From: Pseudomonas nitroreducens NBRC 12694
Lineage (GTDB): Bacteria > Pseudomonadota > Gammaproteobacteria > Pseudomonadales > Pseudomonadaceae
DNA: 64,000 bases
Direction: 5' to 3'
Assembly: GCF_002091755.1 (NCBI RefSeq)
Contig: NZ_BDAI01000006.1
Coordinates: 124,001-188,000 of the forward strand
Shown here: positions 35,444-43,390 of the stretch, one piece after another
Layout of the letters: each line of letters begins with the position of its first letter
Numbering within the stretch: position 1 is the stretch's first letter
Translations under genes and position numbers: made by a program
The notes under the pieces: generated by a model
The model's database searches: none
What the model was told of the DNA's origin: nothing
Seen by the model: only the letters and a program-made list of their open reading frames with translations

Positions 35444-35500
35444 GCAGGTTGCCCCAGAGCTTATCCACAACGCGTTCCACAGATTGTGTGGGCAACCTGC
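35444..35500 (+). repeat. Hairpin repeat with DnaA box, copy B
   Basis: GCAGGTTGCCC (35444-35454) and GGGCAACCTGC (35490-35500) are perfect 11-bp arms. Between them lie CAGAGC, the DnaA box TTATCCACA (35461-35469) and ACGCGTTCCACA, nearly identical to copy A. It ends one base before the stop codon of the convergent enoyl-CoA hydratase gene. Confidence 0.75.
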
Positions 35501-35501
35501 C

Positions 35502-36275
35502 TCAGAGGAACTTGGAGAAATCCGGCTGGCGACGCTGGGTGAAGGCGCTCAGCGCTTCGTGGGCTTCCGGGGAGTGCAGGCGCTGCACGAAGTGCTGCCC
35601 CTCCTCCGCCACCACGCGGCGCAATTGCTCGATGAAAGGCGCTTTCAGCAGGCGCTTGCTCAGCGCCACCGCCGCCGGAGGCAGTTGCTGGAAGGCCTGG
35701 CAGACCTCGCGGGCACGCTGCAGCGCAGCCGCCCCGTCTTCCAGCGCCTCATTGGCAATGCCGTAGGCCACGGCCTGCTCGCCGGTAAAACCTTCACCGC
35801 GCAGCAACAGGCTGGAAGCCTTCACCGGGCCGACCAGGCGCGGCACCAGGAAGCTGGAGCCGAACTCCGGGCACAGGCCGAGGTTGACGAAGGGCATCTT
35901 CAGCTTGGCGCCCTTGGCGATGAATACCTGGTCGCAGTGCAGCAGCAGCGTGGTGCCGATGCCCACGGCCGGGCCAGCGACGGCAGCGACCACCGGCTTG
36001 GTGAACTCCATCAGCGCGCGCATGAAGCGGAACACCGCACTGTCCGGGCCGCTCGGCGGCTCCTGGAGGAAGTCGACGATGTCGTTGCCGCTGGTGAAAC
36101 ACTCGGCGTTGCCGGTGATCAGCACCACACGCACCGAACGATCCTCCTGCGCCGCTTCCAGGGCATCGGCGAGCCCCGCATACATGGTGCGGGTCAGCGC
36201 GTTCATCTTGTCCGGACGGTTCAGGCGCAGGGTCAGCAGGCCCTCTTCGCGCTCGACGAGAATCTGTTCGCTCAT
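35502..36275 (-). CDS. Enoyl-CoA hydratase/isomerase family protein
   Basis: 257-aa crotonase-fold enzyme. The first oxyanion-hole segment is CFTSGNDIVDFL near 59-70 and the second GPAVGIGTTLLLHCD near 101-115, with a catalytic-type Glu in LGLCPEFGSS near 137. These suggest CoA-ester hydration or isomerisation, but the substrate is open. It is the last gene after the ferredoxin reductase and diguanylate cyclase genes on the same strand (36-bp gap). It corresponds to PA4330. Confidence 0.88.
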   Translation of the reverse strand: MSEQILVEREEGLLTLRLNRPDKMNALTRTMYAGLADALEAAQEDRSVRVVLITGNAECFTSGNDIVDFLQEPPSGPDSAVFRFMRALMEFTKPVVAAVAGPAVGIGTTLLLHCDQVFIAKGAKLKMPFVNLGLCPEFGSSFLVPRLVGPVKASSLLLRGEGFTGEQAVAYGIANEALEDGAAALQRAREVCQAFQQLPPAAVALSKRLLKAPFIEQLRRVVAEEGQHFVQRLHSPEAHEALSAFTQRRQPDFSKFL

Positions 36276-36311
36276 GGCAAGTCCTTGTTGTTTTTGAGTG
36301 GAGCGACCGGT

Positions 36312-37250
36312 TCAGGCGTGGGGCAGGAACAGGTCGGCCAGGGTCTGGCCACGGGGCACGCCGCAGAGGTAAAGGCGGCGGGCGAAGGCATCGACGCTGG
36401 CGGGATGGCCGCAGAGTAAGGCGAGTGTTCGCCGCGAAACAAGCCGGAGTTGCGCCAAAACCTCGGTCGACTCGGCCGTGGTCATCAGCGTGACCTCCAG
36501 CTCCGGGTGGCTGGCGGCCAGGGTTTGCAGGGGTTGGGCGAGGTAATGGCCAGCACGATCATGGGCCTGGTGAATGACGCGGATCGGCCCGCTGTGATGC
36601 TGCCGCAGCGCTTCACGCAGGACGCCCCAGAGCGGTGCCAGGCCGGTGCCGGAGGCCATCAGCAGCAGCGGCCGCTCGTGCCATTCCGGGTCATAGTGCA
36701 GTGCGCCTCCGCGCAGTTCGCCCAGGCGCACAGCGTCACCGATCTTCAGCTCACGGGCGAAATCGGCGAAGGCACCGCGCTCGCGACAGTCGATGTGGAA
36801 CTCCAGCCAGGGATCGAGCCCCGGTACGCTGGCCAGCGAGTACGGCCGCGCAATGCCGTCGGCACTCCAGAGAATCAGGTGCTGCCCAGCGCCGTAGCGC
36901 AGCGGGCGTTGCGGGGCCAGGCGCAGGCGCAGCACGTCGGGGGCTGGCCAGTCCAGTTCGGCGACCGTGGCGGGCAGGCCGTCACGTTGCGGGTCGAAGG
37001 TTTCCACCGCAATGTCGCCGACCACCCGGCACTGGCAGGACAACCGCCAGCCCTGGTCTCGCCGTGCTGCATCGAGGGCGTCGGGCAGGGCATCGAGGAC
37101 TTCTCCCTGCGTGCAACGTACCAGGCAGGCATGGCAACTGCCGGCCCGGCAACTGTAGGGCACAGCGATGCCGGCCCCGCGCAGGGCATCGAGCAGGTTG
37201 GTTCCGGGGCTGACCGAAAAGCGTTGCGATCCGGCCTGTATCTCAGGCAC
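36312..37250 (-). CDS. 2Fe-2S ferredoxin-NAD(P)H reductase fusion
   Basis: 312-aa protein. The N-terminal plant-type [2Fe-2S] domain has Cys34, Cys39, Cys42 and Cys72 (C-x4-C-x2-C-x29-C). A FAD domain follows (RPYSLASVPG; LEFHIDCRERGAF), then an NAD-binding domain (LLLMASGTGLAPLWGVL). This is the layout of oxygenase reductase components or CDP-6-deoxy-glucose reductase-like proteins; the partner is unknown. The start is GTG 37250, with GGGAG 7 bases upstream, overlapping the stop of the upstream GGDEF gene by 8 bases. Confidence 0.88.
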   Translation of the reverse strand: MPEIQAGSQRFSVSPGTNLLDALRGAGIAVPYSCRAGSCHACLVRCTQGEVLDALPDALDAARRDQGWRLSCQCRVVGDIAVETFDPQRDGLPATVAELDWPAPDVLRLRLAPQRPLRYGAGQHLILWSADGIARPYSLASVPGLDPWLEFHIDCRERGAFADFARELKIGDAVRLGELRGGALHYDPEWHERPLLLMASGTGLAPLWGVLREALRQHHSGPIRVIHQAHDRAGHYLAQPLQTLAASHPELEVTLMTTAESTEVLAQLRLVSRRTLALLCGHPASVDAFARRLYLCGVPRGQTLADLFLPHA

Positions 37251-38370
37251 GCGTCCACTCCCATGCGGCATCGCAGCGGTTGCGTCCGCTGCGTTTCGCA
37301 CGGTAGAGCGCCTGGTCGGCCCGTTGCAAGGCTTCGTCTAGATCGTCGTTGGCATCGAGCAGGGTCATGCCCGCGGAAAGGCTCAGGCTTTCGATGTTCA
37401 CGCCCACCGGCTCTGCCGCGGCATAGGCCATCCGCAGGCGTTCACAGCAGGTGGTCAGGCGGTCGGCATCGGCGTTGGGCAACAGCAGGACGAATTCCTC
37501 GCCGCCGTAGCGTGCCAGCACATCGCCCTCGCGCAGGCAGGCCCGCGCCACGGCGGCGAAGGTCTGCAGCACGCGGTCGCCGGCGGCGTGGCCGTGAACG
37601 TCATTGATGCGCTTGAAGTGATCGAGGTCGATCAGCGCCAGGCCGTGGCGCTGGCCTTCGCGCATTTCTTCCAGCGCACGACCGGCCAGACGGAGAAAAT
37701 GCCGGCGGTTGAACAGACCGGTGAGTTCGTCGGTAGCGACCAGGTCTTCGAGCTGGCGCATCATGCCGCGCAACGTGTCCTGGTGCGCCTGCAGCGCGTA
37801 GCGGCGCTGACGCATGCGTTGGCGCAGCGACTGCACGTAGCCAGCGAACAGGCTCAGCCAGGTCAGCACGATAAACAGCACCAGCAACTGCAACACGGCC
37901 TGGGCCGGCAGTTGCAGGCGTTGCTGGAAGGCTTCGTGGAGGTTGAGCCCGGCAAAGGCGATGAAGGCCAGCGCCGCACAGCGGGCGAACACCCTGGGCT
38001 GCAACTGGAAGACACCGAACAGCAGGATCAGCACGTAGAGCACCATCAGCGTGCCGCGCGCGGTATCCACGTTGGCCAGGAACAGAGTGTTCCAGACCAC
38101 CGCCACCAAGACCTGCGGCTCGGTCATGCTCGGGTCGGTGAAGCGCTGGTTGCGCCCGGTGAGGAAGAGCCAGCCGAACACCAGCTGACTGCCGGCGACC
38201 AGCAGGGTGCAGGTCAGGGCGAAGCTGACGGGCGCGCGATAGAACTCGCCGAACACCGCCAACCACAACAACAGCAGCGCCAGGGCATAGGTCCCGAGGG
38301 CCATGCCGAATCGCCTGATGAGTAGTTTTTGTAAGGCGTGCTGCTTCAGAGGTGGTTTCAGCGTGCTCAT
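37243..38370 (-). CDS. Membrane diguanylate cyclase (SadC-like, GGDEF)
   Basis: 375-aa protein with about six TM helices in residues 20-185 and a C-terminal GGDEF domain. The active site is GGEEF at 289-293, and the inhibitory I-site R280-EGD-283 sits five residues before it. It should make c-di-GMP from two GTP with product inhibition. By place it is PA4332 (SadC in PAO1); from memory SadC is longer, so the symbol is withheld. GGAG lies 5 bases before ATG 38370. It is coupled to the ferredoxin reductase gene. Confidence 0.9.
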   Translation of the reverse strand: MSTLKPPLKQHALQKLLIRRFGMALGTYALALLLLWLAVFGEFYRAPVSFALTCTLLVAGSQLVFGWLFLTGRNQRFTDPSMTEPQVLVAVVWNTLFLANVDTARGTLMVLYVLILLFGVFQLQPRVFARCAALAFIAFAGLNLHEAFQQRLQLPAQAVLQLLVLFIVLTWLSLFAGYVQSLRQRMRQRRYALQAHQDTLRGMMRQLEDLVATDELTGLFNRRHFLRLAGRALEEMREGQRHGLALIDLDHFKRINDVHGHAAGDRVLQTFAAVARACLREGDVLARYGGEEFVLLLPNADADRLTTCCERLRMAYAAAEPVGVNIESLSLSAGMTLLDANDDLDEALQRADQALYRAKRSGRNRCDAAWEWTRA

Positions 38371-38622
38371 GGGGCTCCATCCCGTAATGGCACCTTGCCC
38401 TCACTCTACTATCAAAGCGCCCCAGTGCCTAGCCGATCGGAATGTGGGCGGCCCTGGCAAGGTTCAGAGTCCATCTGGGACCAAGGTCGGATCGCTGGCG
38501 GGTGCGCGGCGAGCGGCCGCGGCGGTATACTACGGCGCCTTTTTTCGCCGCAGCCGTGTCGGCGAATTCCCGATGTAACAGGCCCCATGCCTGTACTACC
38601 CGCCTGAAGAGGACCGTGCTCC

Positions 38623-40146
38623 ATGGCCGTGATCAAGCAAGACGACCTGATCCAGAGCGTCGCCGATGCCCTGCAGTTCATCTCCTACTACCACCCGGTT
38701 GATTTCATCCAGGCCATGCATGAGGCCTACCTGCGCGAAGAATCGCCGGCCGCCCGGGACTCGATGGCGCAGATCCTGATCAACTCGCGCATGTGCGCCA
38801 CCGGTCATCGCCCGATCTGCCAGGACACCGGTATCGTCACCGTGTTCGTCCGCGTGGGCATGGACGTGAGCTGGGCCGGCGCCACCATGAGCGTCGACGA
38901 CATGATCAACGAAGGCGTGCGTCGCGCCTACAACCTGCCGGAGAACGTCCTGCGCGCCTCCATCCTGGCCGACCCGGCAGGTAGCCGGAAGAACACCAAG
39001 GACAACACCCCGGCGGTGATCCACTACTCCATCGTCCCCGGCAACACCGTGGAAGTGGACGTGGCGGCCAAGGGCGGCGGCTCCGAGAACAAGTCGAAGA
39101 TGGCCATGCTCAACCCGTCCGACTCCATCGTCGACTGGGTGCTGAAGACCGTTCCGACCATGGGCGCCGGCTGGTGCCCGCCGGGCATGCTCGGCATCGG
39201 CATCGGCGGTACCGCCGAGAAGGCCGCGGTGATGGCGAAGGAAGTCCTGATGGACGAGATCGACATCCACGAGCTGAAGGCCCGCGGCCCGCAGAACAAG
39301 ATCGAGGAAATGCGCCTCGAGCTGTTCGAGAAGGTCAACCAGCTGGGCATCGGCGCCCAGGGCCTGGGCGGCCTGACCACCGTGCTCGACGTCAAGATCA
39401 TGGACTACCCGACCCACGCCGCCTCGCTGCCGGTCTGCATGATCCCCAACTGCGCCGCCACCCGCCACGCACACTTCGTGCTCGACGGCTCCGGCCCGGC
39501 CGAACTGGAAGCGCCGTCGCTGGACGCCTACCCGGAAATCGTCTGGGAAGCCGGCCCGTCCGCGCGCCGCGTCAACCTCGACAGCATCACCCCCGAGGAA
39601 GTGCAGAGCTGGAAGCCGGGCGAGACCATTCTGCTCAACGGCAAGATGCTCACCGGTCGCGACGCTGCGCACAAGCGCATGGTCGACATGCTGAACAAGG
39701 GCGAAGAGCTGCCGGTGGACCTGAAAGGCCGCTTCATCTACTACGTCGGCCCGGTCGATCCGGTCGGTGACGAAGTGGTTGGCCCGGCTGGCCCGACCAC
39801 CGCGACCCGCATGGACAAGTTCACCCGCCAGATCCTCGAGCAGACCGGTCTGCTGGGCATGATCGGCAAGTCCGAGCGCGGCCCCATCGCCATCGAGGCG
39901 ATCAAGGACAACAAGGCCGTCTACCTGATGGCCGTGGGCGGCGCCGCCTACCTGGTCGCCCAGGCGATCAAGAAGTCCAAGGTCCTGGCCTTCGCCGAAC
40001 TGGGCATGGAAGCGATCTACGAGTTCGAAGTGAAGGACATGCCGGTGACCGTCGCGGTCGACACCCATGGCGAGTCGGTGCACATCACCGGCCCGGCCAT
40101 CTGGCAGAAGAAGATCGCCGAGAACCTGGCGGTGGAAGTGCAGTGA
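38623..40146 (+). CDS. fumA: Class I (Fe-S) fumarate hydratase
   Basis: 507-aa oxygen-sensitive [4Fe-4S] fumarase interconverting fumarate and malate. Cluster Cys are in RPICQDTGIV (near 64-73), VCMIPNCAATRH (near 272-283) and further within the alpha domain. The beta domain includes GRFIYYVGPVDPVGDEVVGPAGPTTATRMDKF. Alpha and beta parts are fused as in E. coli FumA. GAGGA lies about 10 bases before the ATG. It corresponds to PA4333. Confidence 0.93.
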   Translation: MAVIKQDDLIQSVADALQFISYYHPVDFIQAMHEAYLREESPAARDSMAQILINSRMCATGHRPICQDTGIVTVFVRVGMDVSWAGATMSVDDMINEGVRRAYNLPENVLRASILADPAGSRKNTKDNTPAVIHYSIVPGNTVEVDVAAKGGGSENKSKMAMLNPSDSIVDWVLKTVPTMGAGWCPPGMLGIGIGGTAEKAAVMAKEVLMDEIDIHELKARGPQNKIEEMRLELFEKVNQLGIGAQGLGGLTTVLDVKIMDYPTHAASLPVCMIPNCAATRHAHFVLDGSGPAELEAPSLDAYPEIVWEAGPSARRVNLDSITPEEVQSWKPGETILLNGKMLTGRDAAHKRMVDMLNKGEELPVDLKGRFIYYVGPVDPVGDEVVGPAGPTTATRMDKFTRQILEQTGLLGMIGKSERGPIAIEAIKDNKAVYLMAVGGAAYLVAQAIKKSKVLAFAELGMEAIYEFEVKDMPVTVAVDTHGESVHITGPAIWQKKIAENLAVEVQ

Positions 40147-40163
40147 TCACTGCATGACCGCCC

Positions 40164-40200
40164 CATGAAAAAGCCCGGCCATGTGCCGGGCTTTTTCATG
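40164..40200. terminator. Bidirectional Rho-independent terminator
   Basis: A long stem (CATGAAAAAGCCCGGC with GCCGGGCTTTTTCATG) between fumarase and the convergent ribbon-helix-helix gene. Confidence 0.92.
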
Positions 40201-40277
40201 GGTGAATGTCTGTGGCTTCGATGCAGGGGCAGGCCGATCGCGGATGAGTCCGATCCCGTAACGGTCGGCAGCAGGGC

Positions 40278-40580
40278 TCAGGCGCTGCGCGGCACCCGGT
40301 TCAGCTCCACGACGTTGTCACGGCGCTGGGCGAGGAAGCGCGTACAGCTCACCCGCAGGAAGGAAGCGAAGTTCACCACCTCCCCGCGATAGTCCATCAC
40401 CTCGTCATAGAGCTTGGCGATCAACTGGTTGGTGGTCATGCCGTCCACCTCGGCGATCTCGCGCAGGATGTCCCAGAACTGGTTCTCCAGGCGCAGCGTG
40501 GTGACCACGCCACGGATGCGCAGCGAGCGGGAGCGCGACTCATAGAGGATCGGGTCGGCCTTTACATAGAGTTCGCACAT
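40278..40580 (-). CDS. Ribbon-helix-helix domain protein
   Basis: 100-aa protein. The segment RIRGVVTTLRLENQFWDILREIAEVDGMTTNQLIAKLYDEV (near 21-61) fits the RHH_4-type ribbon-helix-helix fold, a small DNA-binding family. GGAG lies 9 bases before ATG 40580. It lies 33 bp after the PfpI gene on the same strand, so probably co-transcribed. The target is unknown. Confidence 0.78.
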   Translation of the reverse strand: MCELYVKADPILYESRSRSLRIRGVVTTLRLENQFWDILREIAEVDGMTTNQLIAKLYDEVMDYRGEVVNFASFLRVSCTRFLAQRRDNVVELNRVPRSA

Positions 40581-40613
40581 GGACGGCTTCTCCTGCTTCG
40601 GGAGCGGGCAAGT

Positions 40614-41195
40614 TTACAGGCTGATCCTGGTGCCCAGTACGTCGAGAAACTTCGCCAGCCAGGCGGGGTGCGCCGGCCACGCGGGCGCGGTGACCAGGTT
40701 GCCGTCGACATGGGCGGCGTCTACCGGGATGTCCACGTACTCACCACCGGCCAGCGTGACTTCCGGGCCACAGGCCGGGTACGCACTGCACGCGCGCCCC
40801 TTGAGCACGCCAGCAGCGGCCAGCAGCTGGGCGCCATGGCAGACGGCGGCGATGGGCTTCTTCGCGGTGTCGAAGGCTTTCACCAGTTCGATCACCTTCG
40901 CATTCAGGCGCAGGTATTCCGGGGCGCGGCCGCCGGGGATCAGCAGCGCGTCGTAGTCGTCGGCGCGCACATCGGCGAAGTTGGCGTTGAGGGCGAAGTT
41001 GTGACCCGGCTTCTCGCTATAGGTCTGGTCGCCTTCGAAATCATGGATGGCGGTACGGATGCTCTGGCCGGCCTTCTTGTCCGGACAGACGGCGTGGACG
41101 GTGTGTCCGACCATCAGCAACGCCTGGAACGGCACCATGGTTTCGTAGTCTTCGGCGTAGTCGCCGACCAGCATCAGGATCTTCTTCGCGGCCAT
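40614..41195 (-). CDS. DJ-1/PfpI family protein
   Basis: 193-aa protein with the DJ-1/PfpI fold: KILMLVGDYAEDYE start, LLIPGGRAPEYL near 84-95 and the nucleophile elbow AVCHGAQLL with Cys119-His120. Members are proteases, glyoxalases or deglycase-like stress proteins; the activity here is not resolved. ATG 41195 is chosen over the upstream ATG because GGGAGG abuts the latter and is 9 bases from the former. Confidence 0.88.
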   Translation of the reverse strand: MAAKKILMLVGDYAEDYETMVPFQALLMVGHTVHAVCPDKKAGQSIRTAIHDFEGDQTYSEKPGHNFALNANFADVRADDYDALLIPGGRAPEYLRLNAKVIELVKAFDTAKKPIAAVCHGAQLLAAAGVLKGRACSAYPACGPEVTLAGGEYVDIPVDAAHVDGNLVTAPAWPAHPAWLAKFLDVLGTRISL

Positions 41196-41298
41196 CTGGG
41201 GCATCCTCCCGGCAGGGCCCCGCCGTGGCGGCGGGGCATGCGGGAGAGCTTAGACAGTCACGCTGGCGGCGGGGTAATACGCCGCTACTACAGCACGG

Positions 41299-41877
41299 TC
41301 AGAGGCCGATGCGCTCGAAGAAGCCCGGCCCTTCGACTTCCTTGCCACTGGCGGCGATGCTCACCGGCTCCTGCACCTGGCGCGTGGCGGGGATTTCCCG
41401 AGAGCCCAGCTCCTTGCCCACCAGTTGCAGGGGGCCAGCGCCCTGGCCGGCGGTGTGCTCGTATTTGGGTGGCGTGTGGGTTTCGTCGTAGCGCAGGTAA
41501 TAAACCTCGCCGGCGCGGGCCTCCAGGGTGAAGCCGGCGATCAGGGTGAAGTCCAGACTGCCACCGGCGAAGAAGGTCCAGAAGCTGCCCAGCAGCGGGC
41601 GGCGCATCTGTAGTGGATAACTGCCGGGGGCGAAGTGCAGTGTGAAGTAGCCGTTGCTCGGCAGGCTGCCGATCAGCTCGTTGTTGAGGAACAGCCCCGG
41701 CGCTTCCAGTTCTTCATCGGACCACTGGTTCTGCGGCCGGTAGAGGTACACCGTGGCCTGCTGCGAATCCGCGGGCTGCGCACTGTACTGCGGCCCGTCC
41801 ACCGCGCCGAAGAAGGCGCCGGGCGAACTGCAGCCGGCCAGCATCAGGAGAAAGGCGCACAGGGCCAGTCGGAGCAT
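41299..41877 (-). CDS. DUF2846-type lipoprotein
   Basis: 192-aa predicted lipoprotein (lipobox LMLAGC, Cys16). The DUF2846-like domain reads ATVYLYRPQNQ, LFLNNELIGSLPSNGYFTLHFAPG and GEVYYLRYDE. The C-terminal region is rich in E, G and P. It is likely anchored in the outer membrane. The function is unknown. GAGGGA lies 8 bases before ATG 41877. Confidence 0.78.
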   Translation of the reverse strand: MLRLALCAFLLMLAGCSSPGAFFGAVDGPQYSAQPADSQQATVYLYRPQNQWSDEELEAPGLFLNNELIGSLPSNGYFTLHFAPGSYPLQMRRPLLGSFWTFFAGGSLDFTLIAGFTLEARAGEVYYLRYDETHTPPKYEHTAGQGAGPLQLVGKELGSREIPATRQVQEPVSIAASGKEVEGPGFFERIGL

Positions 41878-42000
41878 GGAAAGTCCCTCTTATGGTTATG
41901 CCCGGAGCATAACCACGGCGCGTGAGCTTGCCACCCGTCGAAAGTCCGGGTCGAAGAGTTCACACAAACGCCAGGGCGAGCCCCGCTCATCCCAACCTGT

Positions 42001-42043
42001 TTGACACTGCTGCACCCAGAGCGAAGTATTACCCGGTATTACC
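42001..42043 (+). promoter_or_regulatory. Promoter and direct-repeat operator of the toxin-antitoxin operon
   Basis: TTGACA (42001-42006), 17 bases and AAGTAT (42024-42029) look like a sigma70 promoter. Two direct copies of GTATTACC (42026-42033 and 42036-42043), 10 bp apart, overlap the -10 and start region. This is the usual place for autorepression by a ribbon-helix-helix antitoxin. Confidence 0.55.
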
Positions 42044-42064
42044 TTTAACTACACAGGTGCCGCC

Positions 42065-42334
42065 ATGGCCACTTCAGTCAAACTCGACGAGGAAATGCTC
42101 GCCCGCGTGCGCGAGCTGGCCGAACTGCGCCAGCGCTCGCCGCACTGGATCATGCGTGAAGCCATCGGCCAATACGTCGTGCGTGAAGAGCAGCGCGAGA
42201 AGCTCAAGCGCGACACCGAGCAGGCCTGGGAAGAATTCCAGGCGACCGGCCAGCACGTCACTGCCGAAGCGGTGGAGAGCTGGCTGAACAGCTGGGGCGA
42301 TGAGGACGAGCAAGCCGCACCAAAATGCGAGTGA
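42065..42334 (+). CDS. Ribbon-helix-helix (CopG/ParD-type) antitoxin
   Basis: 89-aa protein: an RHH DNA-binding N-terminus (TSVKLDEEMLARVRELAELRQRSPHWIMREAI) and a helical, acidic C-terminus (VESWLNSWGDEDE) that would wrap the toxin. The last 10 bases overlap the toxin start. It likely represses its own promoter through the GTATTACC repeats. Confidence 0.85.
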   Translation: MATSVKLDEEMLARVRELAELRQRSPHWIMREAIGQYVVREEQREKLKRDTEQAWEEFQATGQHVTAEAVESWLNSWGDEDEQAAPKCE

Positions 42335-42612
42335 TCTACGCGCCCGCAGCGCTTCGCGACCTCGACCGCCTGCGCCGATTCCTCCGGGAAACCAATCCCA
42401 CCGCCGCCCGCCGCGCCGGCCAGATCATTCTCCAGGCCACCCAGGCGCTGGGGGCCTATCCGCAGATGGGGCGACTGATCGATGACCTGCCGATCGAATT
42501 CCGCGAATGGCCCATCGACTTCGGTGACAGCGGCTACATAGCTCGCTACCACATCGATGGAGAAACACGGGTCATCCTCGCGATCCGCCACCAGCGCGAA
42601 GCCGGTTACTGA
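42325..42612 (+). CDS. RelE/ParE-family toxin
   Basis: 95-aa basic protein with the RelE/ParE plan: VIYAPAALRDLDRLRRFL start, two helices, then GYIARYHIDGETRVILAIRHQREAGY. ParE-type members poison gyrase, RelE-type cleave mRNA; the family position is closer to ParE but this cannot be fixed by eye. It is translated from an ATG inside the antitoxin's end. The ribosome site is internal to the antitoxin gene. Confidence 0.85.
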   Translation: MRVIYAPAALRDLDRLRRFLRETNPTAARRAGQIILQATQALGAYPQMGRLIDDLPIEFREWPIDFGDSGYIARYHIDGETRVILAIRHQREAGY

Positions 42613-42619
42613 ACCCGAG

Positions 42620-43213
42620 TCAGCTCAGTTCCTTTAGCCAGAACATCATCGATTTCGCAGTCTCTCGCTGCCCACCGATATCGCGCCAGTGGTATTCGAT
42701 CCGCAGGGAGGGCTGCGGAGTGAAGCCGCGCTGCAGCCAGAAGGCGTCCGGTGAGCGATAACCGGCAGGTCGCGCGGCATGCTCCGGTGGTCGCCGAAGA
42801 GCGCAGAAGGCCGCCCAATCGAAGCGTCCCAGGCCGCGCGCAAAGCGCTCGCGCTCCTCGAAGAAACGCAGGTCGAAAGCGGTGCTGCGGTACTCCGGCA
42901 GAACCACCGACTCGCCGAAATAGAAGATTCGTTCCGGGTTCCAGCCCTGCGCGAGGAGCGGTTGCTGGAGAGCCTCGGCCTCGTCCACCAGCGGCAGCCC
43001 GGTCGAAGCCCCCACTACCCGGCCCTCATCGATCACCAGTACGCACAGACTCCAGGCCGAGCGCACATGGCTGTCGAGGTATCCGGCTTCATATTCCGGG
43101 CCGCCGTCGTAGAGGTACGGATAATCACGGAACACGGTGATGCGCAGTCGCGCCAGATCATCGATGAACGGGCGAAGGGCGCCGCCGCTGAGTAGACGGA
43201 ACTCGATGGGCAT
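42620..43213 (-). CDS. GNAT-family N-acetyltransferase-like protein
   Basis: 197-aa protein. GNAT-type strands and loop are recognisable (RITVFRDYPYLYDG; LCVLVIDEGRVVGASTGLPL; FYFGESVVLPEYRST near 100-114, then the acetyl-CoA loop region in diverged form). GGAAGAA lies 8 bases before ATG 43213. It converges with the toxin gene with 7 bases between stops. The substrate is unknown. Confidence 0.72.
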   Translation of the reverse strand: MPIEFRLLSGGALRPFIDDLARLRITVFRDYPYLYDGGPEYEAGYLDSHVRSAWSLCVLVIDEGRVVGASTGLPLVDEAEALQQPLLAQGWNPERIFYFGESVVLPEYRSTAFDLRFFEERERFARGLGRFDWAAFCALRRPPEHAARPAGYRSPDAFWLQRGFTPQPSLRIEYHWRDIGGQRETAKSMMFWLKELS

Positions 43214-43313
43214 GGTGGCTTTCTTCCGCAAGGGGCCGCAGCGGCGGCACTGCAGAAAACCTAGCACCGGCAGCGCAGGTCGGCAGAAGCCGGTGAAGGG
43301 CGGCGCTGTTTCT

Positions 43314-43377
43314 GGTTCGCGAGCAAGCTCGCTCCTACGAAGAGCGCAACCTGTCGGAGCGCGCTTGCTCGCGAACG
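43314..43377. repeat. Inverted REP pair
   Basis: GGTTCGCGAGCAAGCTCGCT-type repeat (43314-43338) and its inverse (43353-43377, one or two changes) are separated by 14 bases. They sit between the GNAT and acyltransferase genes. This is the standard REP-pair (REPIN-like) layout of pseudomonads. Confidence 0.8.
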
Positions 43378-43390
43378 GCCCAACGATGGA

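Noticed and set aside
35181..35501. Small ORFs between pykA and the enoyl-CoA hydratase gene
   Set aside because: They run through REP and hairpin repeats, have no ribosome site and change frame at repeats.
38596..40083. 495-codon minus-strand frame opposite fumarase
   Set aside because: Shadow of the fumarase gene with typical G/V/D/H-rich antisense translation.
42065..43213. GNAT protein as a third member of the toxin-antitoxin operon (acetyltransferase toxin)
   Set aside because: It is on the opposite strand, convergent with the toxin, and is 197 aa with its own ribosome site, so it is not part of the operon.
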